Origin: an uncultured Eubacteriales bacterium
GTDB taxonomy: Bacteria > Bacillota > Clostridia > Oscillospirales > Oscillospiraceae
Assembly (NCBI GenBank): GCA_900549885.1
Contig: URQA01000131.1
Span: forward strand, 1-6,895
DNA: 6,895 nt
Direction of reading: 5' to 3'
Part shown: positions 1-4,682 of the stretch, in pieces
Numbering within the stretch: the stretch's first letter is position 1
Layout: each line of letters begins with the position of its first letter
Program-made: the position numbers and the translations under genes
The notes under the pieces: model-generated
The model's database searches: none
Seen by the model: the letters and a program-made list of their open reading frames with translations, nothing else
What the model was told of the DNA's origin: nothing

Positions 1-531
1 CACTTCCACCTGTCTATGCAGTCCGGGTGCGACTCGGTTTTGGCCCGCATGAACCGAAAGTACGATTCCGAACGGTATTATGAGAGTGTAAGATTACTCA
101 ATGAAGCATACGAGACCCCCGGGATCACCACAGATCTAATCGTGGGCTTCCCTGGTGAGACTGAGGAGGAGTTCCAGCAGACCCTGGCGTTCATCCGCCG
201 CTGTGCCTTCTCCGCCATGCACATCTTCCCCTATTCCAGGCGGCCGGGGACCCCGGCGGACGGGATGCCCGGTCAGATCCTCAACAGCGTCAAGGAGGAG
301 CGGGCCCACAGGGCCCAGCAGGCCGCCCTGGAGATGGAGGCGGCCTATCTGGACCGCTGGGTGGGACGGACGGTCCCGGTGCTCTTTGAGGAGGAGAAGG
401 ATGGCCTGTGGCAGGGCCACGCCCCCAACTATGTCCCCGTCCGTGTACAAGGGGAATATCTTCACAATCAGCTCCGCCCCGTAGAAATCACCGGGATCAA
501 AGGCTCCACTCTGGTGGGGAGACTCCTGTAA
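1..531 (+). CDS. mtaB: tRNA t6A37 methylthiotransferase MtaB, C-terminal part (5' truncated by window)
   Basis: Radical-SAM methylthiotransferase expected to convert t6A to ms2t6A at position 37 of ANN-decoding tRNAs in the cytoplasm. The frame is open from base 1 and the first Met lies inside a conserved motif, so the true start is upstream. The visible 176 residues carry HLSMQSGCDSVLARMNRKY (3-21), typical of the late radical-SAM barrel of MiaB/MtaB enzymes. They continue with TDLIVGFPGETEEEF (44-58) and HIFPYSRRPGTPA (74-86), then a C-terminal TRAM-like RNA-binding segment with GLWQGHAPNYVPV (135-147). The GLxxGxxxNYxxV pattern and the wording of the GFPGE block fit MtaB (YqeV) better than MiaB or RimO. 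The CxxxCxxC cluster and the N-terminal UPF0004 domain lie outside the window. The TAA stop runs directly into the A-tract of a bidirectional terminator, so this is the last gene of its transcript. The family is certain; the MtaB subtype is likely. Confidence 0.93.
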   Translation, partial: HFHLSMQSGCDSVLARMNRKYDSERYYESVRLLNEAYETPGITTDLIVGFPGETEEEFQQTLAFIRRCAFSAMHIFPYSRRPGTPADGMPGQILNSVKEERAHRAQQAALEMEAAYLDRWVGRTVPVLFEEEKDGLWQGHAPNYVPVRVQGEYLHNQLRPVEITGIKGSTLVGRLL

Positions 532-571
532 AAAGGGACTGTCCGGCGCAGCGCCGGACAGTCCCTTTTTT
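530..571. terminator. Bidirectional Rho-independent terminator between mtaB and the vanZ-like gene
   Basis: A perfect inverted repeat pairs GGGACTGTCCGGCGC (535-549) with GCGCCGGACAGTCCC (551-565). It is flanked by five A on the left (530-534) and six T on the right (566-571), so it works for both strands. It separates two convergent genes. The mtaB stop codon (529-531) overlaps the A-tract, and the TGA of the minus-strand vanZ-like gene starts on the last T of the T-tract, so there is no spare sequence between the two genes. Confidence 0.95.
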
Positions 572-1089
572 CATCTTCGGCCCAAGGCCCGCTCCACCCA
601 TGGGCGCAGCAGCCAAAACAGCAGATACCCCAGCACTCCGCCCAAGGTATTGGTGATGAGATCCGTCACATCACAGCTCCGGGCGGATGGACCGCCCGAC
701 CAGGTATAGAGCAGCTGCATGGTCTCGATGGACAGGCTGAACAAAAAGGTCCAAGCCGCCGTGGAAAATACCTGCCTGGGCTTCAGCAAGGGAAGCAGAA
801 ATCCAAAGGGAGCCATCATGAGCACGTTCAGCACTACCTCCCGAACGGCCCCTCCATAATGAAGCCGGAGGTCCCGGAAGGGAATCCAGTTGACAGATTG
901 GAGAAACAAGCGGTTCCCGCCGGGAATGGGCAGCTGGAAGGGCATGAGGGTCACCGCCAGTACACAGCAGACATAACCGTACATCAGCCAGCACAAAATG
1001 CGGCGGTCCCGGCAGGCTTTTCTCCACCGGGACCGGTCCAACGCAACGCCTATCACAGCCAGGATCAAACCATCCAGAATATACGCCAT
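571..1089 (-). CDS. VanZ-like family membrane protein
   Basis: A 172-aa integral membrane protein of the VanZ-like family, named after the teicoplanin-resistance accessory protein VanZ. Most members, including this one, have no proven biochemical role. Hydrophobic segments are near residues 2-17, 30-50, 84-102, 109-128 and 145-163. Family signatures are visible: NWIPF (67-71), NVLMMAPFGFLLP (88-100), an IETMQL block (121-126) and DVTDLITNTLGGVLGY (140-155) with the conserved Asp, Asn and Gly-Gly. The ATG at 1089 has a GGGAG ribosome-binding site about 6 nt upstream. The gene starts 15 nt after the stop of the CmpB-like gene, so the two are probably co-transcribed. It is the last gene before the bidirectional terminator. 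There are no vanA-type resistance genes nearby, so glycopeptide resistance should not be assumed; an envelope-related role is inference. Confidence 0.9.
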   Translation of the reverse strand: MAYILDGLILAVIGVALDRSRWRKACRDRRILCWLMYGYVCCVLAVTLMPFQLPIPGGNRLFLQSVNWIPFRDLRLHYGGAVREVVLNVLMMAPFGFLLPLLKPRQVFSTAAWTFLFSLSIETMQLLYTWSGGPSARSCDVTDLITNTLGGVLGYLLFWLLRPWVERALGRR

Positions 1090-1104
1090 GGCGCTCTCCC
1101 TTCG

Positions 1105-1797
1105 TTAGTCCAGGATGCCCATGTTGGGATACCGGGCCTGGAGACGGCTGTCCGGGAAGTGCTCATCCAGGTATTGACTGAAGGCGGACCCGGCGGGTAC
1201 GCCTTCCCGGCGCTGGTCCATGCGATACAGCGCCGCGGCGGACAGCACCGTGCTCACCGCCAGGAATACCGCCATCACCGCCGCCAGCTTCTTACCCACC
1301 CGGCGGGGAATGGCGGAGATCAGCCGGCACAGGCCGGGGTAAACCAAGCGCACCCACAGCACCGCCACCGCGCCCCAGAACAGGCAGAACACCAGATTGA
1401 TGCGCCCGTTGAGGTTGAAAGGTAGGTGGCTGTAGTCCCAGAAGCATACGCCGAAAGCCCATTCCTGAAACCAGGAGCATATGTACTCATACACGCCCCC
1501 CAAGGCGGTGCCCAGCAGGAAGATTTGGATATTACCCTGGTCCTGCAGCTTGTGGAACACCAGCGTCAGCAATACCGCCCCAAATCCCCATACCAAGGAG
1601 AAGGGACCGTAGACCAAGCTGCTGCGGCTGATCAGCTCACCTCGGGTGACCAGCCAGAACACTACCTCGATCAGATCTCCCAAAAAACTGGCCATCAGAA
1701 ACAGCCAAAACACCCGGTAGACCGACAGGCCCTCCGCCTGGACCTCGGCGGCTTGGGCCGCCGCTTTCGCCTTTGGCGCCGCAGTATCTTTGGTCAT
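1105..1797 (-). CDS. CmpB-like (putative ABC-transporter type IV) membrane protein
   Basis: A 230-aa membrane protein of the family annotated as putative ABC-transporter type IV / CmpB (PF06541-like), common in Clostridia. No ATPase partner is seen here and the function is unknown. Residues 1-24 are an Ala/Lys-rich hydrophilic leader, then hydrophobic segments run near 28-50, 60-82, 92-112, 133-152 and 168-190. Family marks are YGPF (63-66), GGVYEYI (100-106) and FWDYSHLPFNLNGRI (119-133); the WDYS..PFNLNGR block is the most diagnostic. The last 40 residues are soluble. The frame can be opened 9 nt earlier at a GTG (1806), but AGGAG (1808-1812) is then only 1 nt away. The ATG at 1797 lies 10 nt downstream of AGGAG and is preferred. 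The gene follows sdpI after a 103-nt gap and is followed by the vanZ-like gene. Confidence 0.87.
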   Translation of the reverse strand: MTKDTAAPKAKAAAQAAEVQAEGLSVYRVFWLFLMASFLGDLIEVVFWLVTRGELISRSSLVYGPFSLVWGFGAVLLTLVFHKLQDQGNIQIFLLGTALGGVYEYICSWFQEWAFGVCFWDYSHLPFNLNGRINLVFCLFWGAVAVLWVRLVYPGLCRLISAIPRRVGKKLAAVMAVFLAVSTVLSAAALYRMDQRREGVPAGSAFSQYLDEHFPDSRLQARYPNMGILD

Positions 1798-1807
1798 CTC
1801 TATCACG

Positions 1808-1812
1808 CTCCT
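1808..1812 (-). promoter_or_regulatory. Ribosome-binding site that decides the CmpB-like start
   Basis: AGGAG on the minus strand. It lies 1 nt from the in-frame GTG at 1806 and 10 nt from the ATG at 1797. The GTG spacing is too short for normal initiation, so the ATG start, three codons shorter, is favoured. Confidence 0.65.
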
Positions 1813-1824
1813 TTTACAGTGGAC

Positions 1825-1833
1825 ATCTTACCA
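1825..1833 (-). promoter_or_regulatory. Possible extended -10 promoter element for the CmpB-like/vanZ-like genes
   Basis: The minus strand reads TGGTAAGAT, matching TGnTATAAT at the TG and at four of six -10 positions, about 28 nt upstream of the ATG at 1797. No convincing -35 is seen 16-18 nt further upstream, though the upstream DNA (1840-1880) is AT-rich. This would give the two downstream genes their own transcript; they could equally be read through from sdpI, since no strong terminator separates them. Confidence 0.3.
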
Positions 1834-1900
1834 TGAGCTTACGGGGAAAACCATAAAGAGTTTCTGAAAATTTGATTAAAACTGGCTGGAAGGAGCTTCC

Positions 1901-2497
1901 TCACTTCTTGGGATGAAACTTTTTGTAATAAAATATCAAAGATAATACCCCTGGTATTCCCAACCACAGCAGGAGGATCCCGCCAGTCAAAGCCGGGAAA
2001 TGGCCCACGCCTGACAGCACCCCCGCCAGATAGAGTACAGCCAGAGGCAGAGCGGCATAACCCACCAGCCTGTGAGATAAAATCCAGGTGTCCTCGTCCG
2101 TCACCGTCCAGGGCAGGCGGAAGCCCACATAGCGGTTAAAGGGCAGCTTGGGGGCGATGTTTCCCGCGAACAGCATGAACAGGCAGATAAGCCCCGCGCA
2201 CAGCAGTTCCGATCCCCGTTCATCCACCAATTTCCGCCGATCCAGCCACACCAGTCCCACCGCCAGCACAAGGAGCACAACGGAAAAAATCACGGTCTGC
2301 TTCAGCACACCTAGCTTGGGGCTGCCCTCCTCTACTTGGGTCAGCTCCCCCATATTGCAGTAGAGAAAGCCCAGTAGAGCCAGGGCACCTACGACAAGCA
2401 CAACCAATTTGCCCCATTGTCCCGGCAGCAGCAGGCAGAGCAGGAAAAAAGCCAAACTGCCTGCTAGCAGCACCCGCCGCTTATGTTTCAGCGTCAT
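1901..2497 (-). CDS. sdpI: SdpI family integral membrane protein (immunity/signal-transduction type)
   Basis: A 198-aa six-TM protein resembling Bacillus subtilis SdpI. That protein protects against the SdpC peptide toxin and, when bound to toxin, holds the repressor SdpR at the membrane. Hydrophobic segments are near residues 8-25, 30-48, 68-85, 97-113, 143-163 and 170-190. The SdpI signature lies between the fourth and fifth: GN (112-113), NRYVGFRLPWTVTDEDTW (121-138) and HR (142-143). The length is close to the family norm. The ATG has AGGAGG (2504-2509) 6 nt upstream, inside the end of sdpR, and the two genes overlap by 17 nt, so translation is probably coupled. As in B. subtilis, repressor and immunity gene form one operon. 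No sdpABC-like toxin genes are visible, so the toxin sensed, if any, is unknown. Family confident; physiological role inferred. Confidence 0.88.
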   Translation of the reverse strand: MTLKHKRRVLLAGSLAFFLLCLLLPGQWGKLVVLVVGALALLGFLYCNMGELTQVEEGSPKLGVLKQTVIFSVVLLVLAVGLVWLDRRKLVDERGSELLCAGLICLFMLFAGNIAPKLPFNRYVGFRLPWTVTDEDTWILSHRLVGYAALPLAVLYLAGVLSGVGHFPALTGGILLLWLGIPGVLSLIFYYKKFHPKK

Positions 2498-2771
2498 AAT
2501 GCTCCTCCTCTCCCCGGCCCAGAAGCTCCATCACCTCCATGATCATCTCCTGTACCATGGACAGATTCAGGGAATAAATAACCTGGTTTGCTTGGCGCCG
2601 GCTGGTGATGATACCCGCGTTTTTCAGCACCTCTAAATGCCGGGATACGGAAGGCTGGGCAATGTCAAAGTGCCCCGCGATCTCCCCAGCGCTGAGCGTT
2701 CTCCATTTTAGCAGCCGGATGATTTCCCGGCGGTAGGGACTGGCCAGTGCCTGAAAAAAGTCATCTCTCAT
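2481..2771 (-). CDS. sdpR: SdpR-type ArsR family autorepressor
   Basis: A 96-aa winged-helix regulator of the ArsR/SmtB superfamily. The N-terminus (FFQALASPYRREIIRLL, 5-21) and the helix-turn-helix with LSAGEIAGHF, PSVSRHLEVLKNAGII are typical of the autorepressor SdpR group. The wing follows (TSRRQANQVIYSL). It contains no cysteine and lacks the metal-binding ELCVCDL-type motif, so it is not expected to be a metal sensor. Expected role: a dimeric repressor of its own operon, relieved when the downstream SdpI-type protein captures it at the membrane. An in-frame TTG at 2786 opens the frame 5 codons earlier, but that TTG lies at the ribosome-binding site itself. The ATG at 2771 sits 8 nt after GGAGG (2780-2784) and is chosen. 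A consensus promoter with a palindrome in its spacer lies about 45 nt upstream. Confidence 0.9.
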   Translation of the reverse strand: MRDDFFQALASPYRREIIRLLKWRTLSAGEIAGHFDIAQPSVSRHLEVLKNAGIITSRRQANQVIYSLNLSMVQEMIMEVMELLGRGEEEHYDAET

Positions 2772-2779
2772 ATGATTCA

Positions 2780-2784
2780 CCTCC
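2780..2784 (-). promoter_or_regulatory. Ribosome-binding site that decides the sdpR start
   Basis: GGAGG (extended GGAGGTGA) on the minus strand, 8 nt upstream of the ATG at 2771. The alternative in-frame TTG at 2784-2786 overlaps this site and cannot use it, so the five-residue longer N-terminus should be rejected. Confidence 0.88.
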
Positions 2785-2813
2785 AAGCAGTTCTCGCTGC
2801 CTTCATAGATTCT

Positions 2814-2841
2814 ATTATAGCTATTTAGCTAAATATGTCAA
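2814..2841 (-). promoter_or_regulatory. Consensus sigma-A promoter of sdpR-sdpI
   Basis: On the minus strand TTGACA (2841-2836) and TATAAT (2819-2814) are both exact consensus hexamers, separated by 16 bp. Transcription would start near 2807, leaving a leader of roughly 36 nt before the sdpR ATG. A promoter this strong usually needs repression, which fits the regulator gene it serves and the palindrome in its spacer. Confidence 0.88.
2822..2835. promoter_or_regulatory. Probable SdpR operator palindrome in the promoter spacer
   Basis: TATTTAGCTAAATA is a perfect 14-bp palindrome filling 14 of the 16 spacer positions between the -35 and -10 of the sdpR promoter. The self-complementary hexamer TAGCTA occurs twice, at 2818-2823 and 2826-2831, so a second, overlapping half-site reaches into the -10. 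ArsR-family dimers bind AT-rich palindromes of this kind. Binding here would block RNA polymerase and autoregulate the operon. The palindrome is seen directly; binding by SdpR is inferred. Confidence 0.75.
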
Positions 2842-2849
2842 GTCCAATT

Positions 2850-2892
2850 AAAAAAAGAACCTGGCACTTCTTTCCTGTGCCAGGTCTCTTTT
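2850..2892 (-). terminator. Rho-independent terminator of the hinT transcript
   Basis: ACCTGGCAC (2859-2867) pairs with GTGCCAGGT (2877-2885) around a 9-nt loop. With one bulged base at 2886 the stem extends through AAAAGA/TCTTTT. Read on the minus strand the stem is followed by TTC and then seven T (2856-2850), a good terminator for transcription coming from hinT. It lies just upstream of the sdpR -35 and insulates that promoter. The TCTTTT on the other side gives weak termination potential for the plus strand. Confidence 0.85.
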
Positions 2893-2896
2893 GAAA

Positions 2897-2937
2897 CGCC
2901 TCCCGGCAAAGCCAGCAAAGCGGTTTGCCGGGAGGCG
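2897..2937 (-). terminator. Second GC-rich hairpin between hinT and the main terminator
   Basis: CGCCTCCCGGCAAA (2897-2910) pairs perfectly with TTTGCCGGGAGGCG (2924-2937), a 14-bp stem with a 13-nt loop. On the minus strand only TTTC follows, so it is a poor intrinsic terminator alone. It may act with the next hairpin as a tandem terminator or protect the 3' end of the hinT mRNA. It could also be a copy of an interspersed palindromic element. Nothing else is seen in the 2938-2994 stretch. Confidence 0.5.
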
Positions 2938-2994
2938 CAGGGGAACTCCCACCGATTTCGCCAAAAATGGAGTCGTACAAACTCTGTACCGGCA

Positions 2995-3333
2995 TCAGCC
3001 TGGCGGCCAGGTCATGTCTCGCCCCGCCAGCACGTGGAAGTGTAGGTGCGGGACGGATTGCCCCGCTTGCGGGCCGCAGTTGGATACCACCCGGAAGTCG
3101 GTGATGCTCAGCTCCTTGGTGACTTGGGAGATCACCTCAAAGCAGTGAGCCACCACAGCGGCGTTCTCCGGGGTGATCTCCCCGCAGGAGCGGATGTGGA
3201 CCTTGGGGATCACCAGGAAGTGGGTGGGCGCCTGGGGGTCGATGTCGTAAAAGGCGTAGACGGTGTCATCCTCATACACCTTGTTGGACGGGATCTCCCC
3301 CGCCGCGATTTTACAAAACAGGCAGTCTGACAT
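2995..3333 (-). CDS. HIT family (HINT-type) nucleotide-binding protein
   Basis: A 112-aa histidine-triad protein of the HINT/PKCI branch, the usual full length. These cytoplasmic homodimers hydrolyse AMP linked to amines and aminoacyl groups (purine nucleoside phosphoramidates, aminoacyl-adenylates). Visible features are the N-terminal CLFCKIAAGEIPSNKVYEDD (4-23), including a CxxC pair that binds zinc in some members, and HFLVIPKVHI (38-47). The triad is SVPHLHFHVLAG (93-104), with H96, H98 and H100; H98 is the expected nucleophile. The C-terminal MTWPPG is a HINT hallmark. The ATG has AGGAGG (3342-3347) 8 nt upstream. The gene is the last of the minus-strand group that begins with alaS. Because HINT enzymes can act on aminoacyl-adenylates, being near alaS is suggestive but not proof of a link. 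Confidence 0.95.
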   Translation of the reverse strand: MSDCLFCKIAAGEIPSNKVYEDDTVYAFYDIDPQAPTHFLVIPKVHIRSCGEITPENAAVVAHCFEVISQVTKELSITDFRVVSNCGPQAGQSVPHLHFHVLAGRDMTWPPG

Positions 3334-3354
3334 ATGACTTCCCTCCTTTTCTTC

Positions 3355-3363
3355 TATATATCA
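3355..3363 (-). promoter_or_regulatory. Weak candidate extended -10 upstream of hinT
   Basis: The minus strand reads TGATATATA, 21 nt before the hinT ATG, resembling TGnTATAAT with four of six -10 matches. There is no recognisable -35 at 16-18 nt. hinT may instead be read from the upstream genes, as no terminator lies between 3367 and 3507. Confidence 0.22.
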
Positions 3364-3366
3364 TGT

Positions 3367-3507
3367 TCACTGGTTGGGAACGGCGGTGAAGATCTCCAAG
3401 GCTTCGGCCCCGTCGTTGAGGAGACTTGTCTGTACCCCGGGCAGCAGCGGCAGTCCCCAGGGCCATCCGTTCCACCCCGCCGTTGTGCGGTGTTTTGTCA
3501 GTTCCTC
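3367..3507 (-). other. 46 coding-like codons in frame after the TIGR04076 stop
   Basis: Directly after the UGA at 3510-3508 the same frame stays open for 46 codons to a TGA at 3369-3367. The peptide begins EELTKHRTTAGWNGWPWGLP and ends with EALEIFTAVPNQ. Codons are GC3-rich like the neighbours and the composition looks protein-like. No ATG, GTG or TTG start with a ribosome-binding site precedes it, so it is not a free-standing gene as read. It could be the tail of a decayed gene, a 3' extension lost by a nonsense mutation, or chance in GC-rich DNA. I do not recognise its family. Apart from this the 174-nt interval holds only the hinT ribosome-binding site and a weak -10. Confidence 0.4.
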
Positions 3508-3852
3508 TCAGCGTACTGGGGTGTAATTGATCTCAGCCGTCTCGTCGGTGGCCTCCAGTTTGAAGATCACCGGTCGCAGGCCGTCGTTGCAGGAGCAAAT
3601 AGCCACGCCGGGTTCCCGTATCCAGTCCCCAAAATAGAACAGATTATCTCCTGTCCCGTGGGCCAGGGCGAACACATACTGGTAGATGGCCTTCCACGCC
3701 TCGTCGCACAGTTCCTCTGGTTTGGCGTAATCGGCATAAAACACCTGACCTGCCTTCATCATGGGGCAAGCAGTGAGGCCCTCCGCCCCATATTCTCTGG
3801 CCAATTCCTCGTCCAGAGTGGTTTTCAGCACTGTGATCTTCACCTTATTCAT
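3508..3852 (-). CDS. TIGR04076 family protein
   Basis: A 114-aa cytoplasmic protein of the TIGR04076 family, small cysteine-containing proteins frequent in anaerobic Firmicutes with no established function. Typical elements are KVKITVLKTTLDEELAREYG (3-22), a CPMMKAGQVF block (29-38), PEELCDEAWKAIYQYVFALA (45-64) and the closing CSCNDGLRPVIFKLE (86-100). Cys29, Cys49, Cys86 and Cys88 are the spaced cysteines of the family and could bind a metal, which is inference. The ATG has AGGAGG (3860-3865) 7 nt upstream. It lies 21 nt after the DUF4250 gene, so it is probably in the same operon. In family members I recall, the protein ends near the IFKxE block; here about 14 more residues follow before UGA, and the same frame then stays open well past that stop. 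Confidence 0.87.
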   Translation of the reverse strand: MNKVKITVLKTTLDEELAREYGAEGLTACPMMKAGQVFYADYAKPEELCDEAWKAIYQYVFALAHGTGDNLFYFGDWIREPGVAICSCNDGLRPVIFKLEATDETAEINYTPVR

Positions 3853-3873
3853 CTCGTGCCCTCCTTCCTTGCG

Positions 3874-4047
3874 TCAGCGGAACTGGTTGACCTGTGGGTC
3901 ATAATTGTATCCAATGGCGGTCAGCTTGCGCTCCAGTTTCGCCCGGTTCTCCCCCAGGCTGGCGCACAGCTCGTCCAGGCTGGGGTACTCGTCCCGCAGT
4001 TTGGTATTCACGAAGCTAAGCAGGATAACGGGATCTTCAGGTATCAT
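3874..4047 (-). CDS. DUF4250 domain-containing small protein
   Basis: A 57-aa protein matching the DUF4250 family, short acidic proteins almost confined to Clostridia, function unknown. It starts MIPEDPVILLSFVNTKLRDE, then a YPSLDELCASLG segment and a closing IGYNYDPQVNQF. The PxDPVxLLSxVNTKLRDxYxSLDELC and GYxYDxxxNQF patterns are, from memory, the conserved core of the family. The ATG has AGGAGG (4052-4057) 4 nt upstream and overlaps the TGA of the preceding gene as ATGA, implying translational coupling. It ends 21 nt before the TIGR04076 gene. The protein is predicted to be soluble and alpha-helical. It is easily missed because of its size; the motif match and operon fit make it a real gene. 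Confidence 0.9.
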   Translation of the reverse strand: MIPEDPVILLSFVNTKLRDEYPSLDELCASLGENRAKLERKLTAIGYNYDPQVNQFR

Positions 4048-4598
4048 ATTTCCTCCTGATCTGGGCGCTCCAGCCCTAGAACGTCGTAGTATTCCTCTGA
4101 AAACTGCAGGTAGGCGGGGTCGTAACTGGCCTGGAGAGCCTTGACCTTCTCATAGGGGTCGGCGCCCTCCAGGGAAAATGCGGCGGCGACAGCGGCCAGA
4201 GCAGCTCTTTTTTGTTCCAGAACGTCCTCCATTCCTTCCCAGGATCGCTCTGACTCTTCCTTCAAGAAGTCCCGGAACTGCTCCTCCTCCGTCCACCAAA
4301 TCTGTGAAATCGGGTTTGCGTCCCCGCAAAACAGGACAAAGGACAGAAACTGGCGAAAGTCCTCCGCCACCGGCAAAACATAGCGCCCTGGCTCTCCCAT
4401 GGCGGGGTCCACGCAGAACACCCGCTCATCTCCCGGCAAGAGGATGAAGTGGACTCCGTCACAACCCAGTCGGCCCACCGGCTCTCCGTCCACCGGGTCG
4501 CAAAAATAGGGCTCCTGGGGCACGCCCGGCTCCAGCAGACCGATCGCCCCAAAGTCAATGGGCAGGGCGGCAAACCGCGCCAGATCCTCTCGAGTCAT
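4044..4598 (-). CDS. Conserved hypothetical acidic protein, possibly SMI1/KNR4 (SUKH)-like
   Basis: A 184-aa acidic soluble protein with no signal peptide or membrane segment. The first half is beta-rich, with LLEPGVPQEPYFCDP (21-35), GRLGCDGVHFILLPG (42-56) and VFCVDPAMG (60-68). It is followed by an aromatic helical stretch: VAEDFRQFLSFVLFCGDAN (77-95), WWTEEEQFRDFLKE (101-114), a charged helix to about 140 and YLQFSEEYYDVLG (163-175). The layout 'glycine/Asp loop, strand, then F..FL...L' recalls SMI1/KNR4 proteins, but I cannot confirm membership and no catalytic motif is visible. The ATG is preceded by GGGGGTG (4605-4611), a weak ribosome-binding site embedded in the leftover alaS-like tail, whose TAA ends only 3 nt before this ATG. 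Its own TGA overlaps the next gene's ATG. Confidence 0.75.
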   Translation of the reverse strand: MTREDLARFAALPIDFGAIGLLEPGVPQEPYFCDPVDGEPVGRLGCDGVHFILLPGDERVFCVDPAMGEPGRYVLPVAEDFRQFLSFVLFCGDANPISQIWWTEEEQFRDFLKEESERSWEGMEDVLEQKRAALAAVAAAFSLEGADPYEKVKALQASYDPAYLQFSEEYYDVLGLERPDQEEI

Positions 4599-4601
4599 AG
4601 C

Positions 4602-4682
4602 TTACACCCCCAATTTCTGGGACACAAAGTCATCCACAGCGGCCAGAGCATTATCCAGCTTGAGCACGTCGCTCCCGCCGCC
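4602..4682 (-). pseudogene. Second copy of the alaS 3' end (26 codons plus stop)
   Basis: Translated on the minus strand this gives GGGSDVLKLDNALAAVDDFV followed by SQKLGV and TAA. The alaS C-terminus at 4821-4901 gives the same 26 residues except Thr for Ala at one site and Leu for Val at the end. The DNA differs at 18 of 81 positions, almost all silent, including a TCT/AGC serine codon swap and TGA versus TAA. The segment is in the same frame as alaS but separated from it by the alaS stop. It has no start codon with a ribosome-binding site; the frame opens only at a TTG at 4805 without one. It is probably untranslated, except that its last codons supply the ribosome-binding site of the next gene. 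It reads as the displaced tail of an older alaS allele. Confidence 0.85.

Noticed and set aside
408..656. 82-codon plus-strand frame crossing the mtaB end and terminator
   Set aside because: It overlaps the mtaB 3' end in another frame and passes through a strong bidirectional terminator; no ribosome-binding site or motif.
859..1836. Long open frames on the plus strand (188 and 136 codons) opposite the VanZ-like and CmpB-like genes
   Set aside because: They are antisense to genes with clear family motifs and membrane segments, have Gln/His-rich compositions typical of reverse-complemented coding DNA, and lack ribosome-binding sites.
1881..1900. Terminator after sdpI
   Set aside because: GGAAG-GAG-CTTCC forms only a 5-bp stem with a 3-nt loop, and the nearest T-run on the minus strand is about 7 nt further on; too weak to call.
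3480..3510. Selenocysteine insertion at the TIGR04076 UGA
   Set aside because: A short hairpin follows, but its loop lacks the GGUC-type sequence and bulged U of bacterial SECIS elements, and family members use cysteines elsewhere, not at this position.
3334..4059. 241-codon plus-strand open frame
   Set aside because: It runs antisense across the TIGR04076 and DUF4250 genes, both supported by family motifs and AGGAGG sites; its length reflects GC-rich antisense bias.
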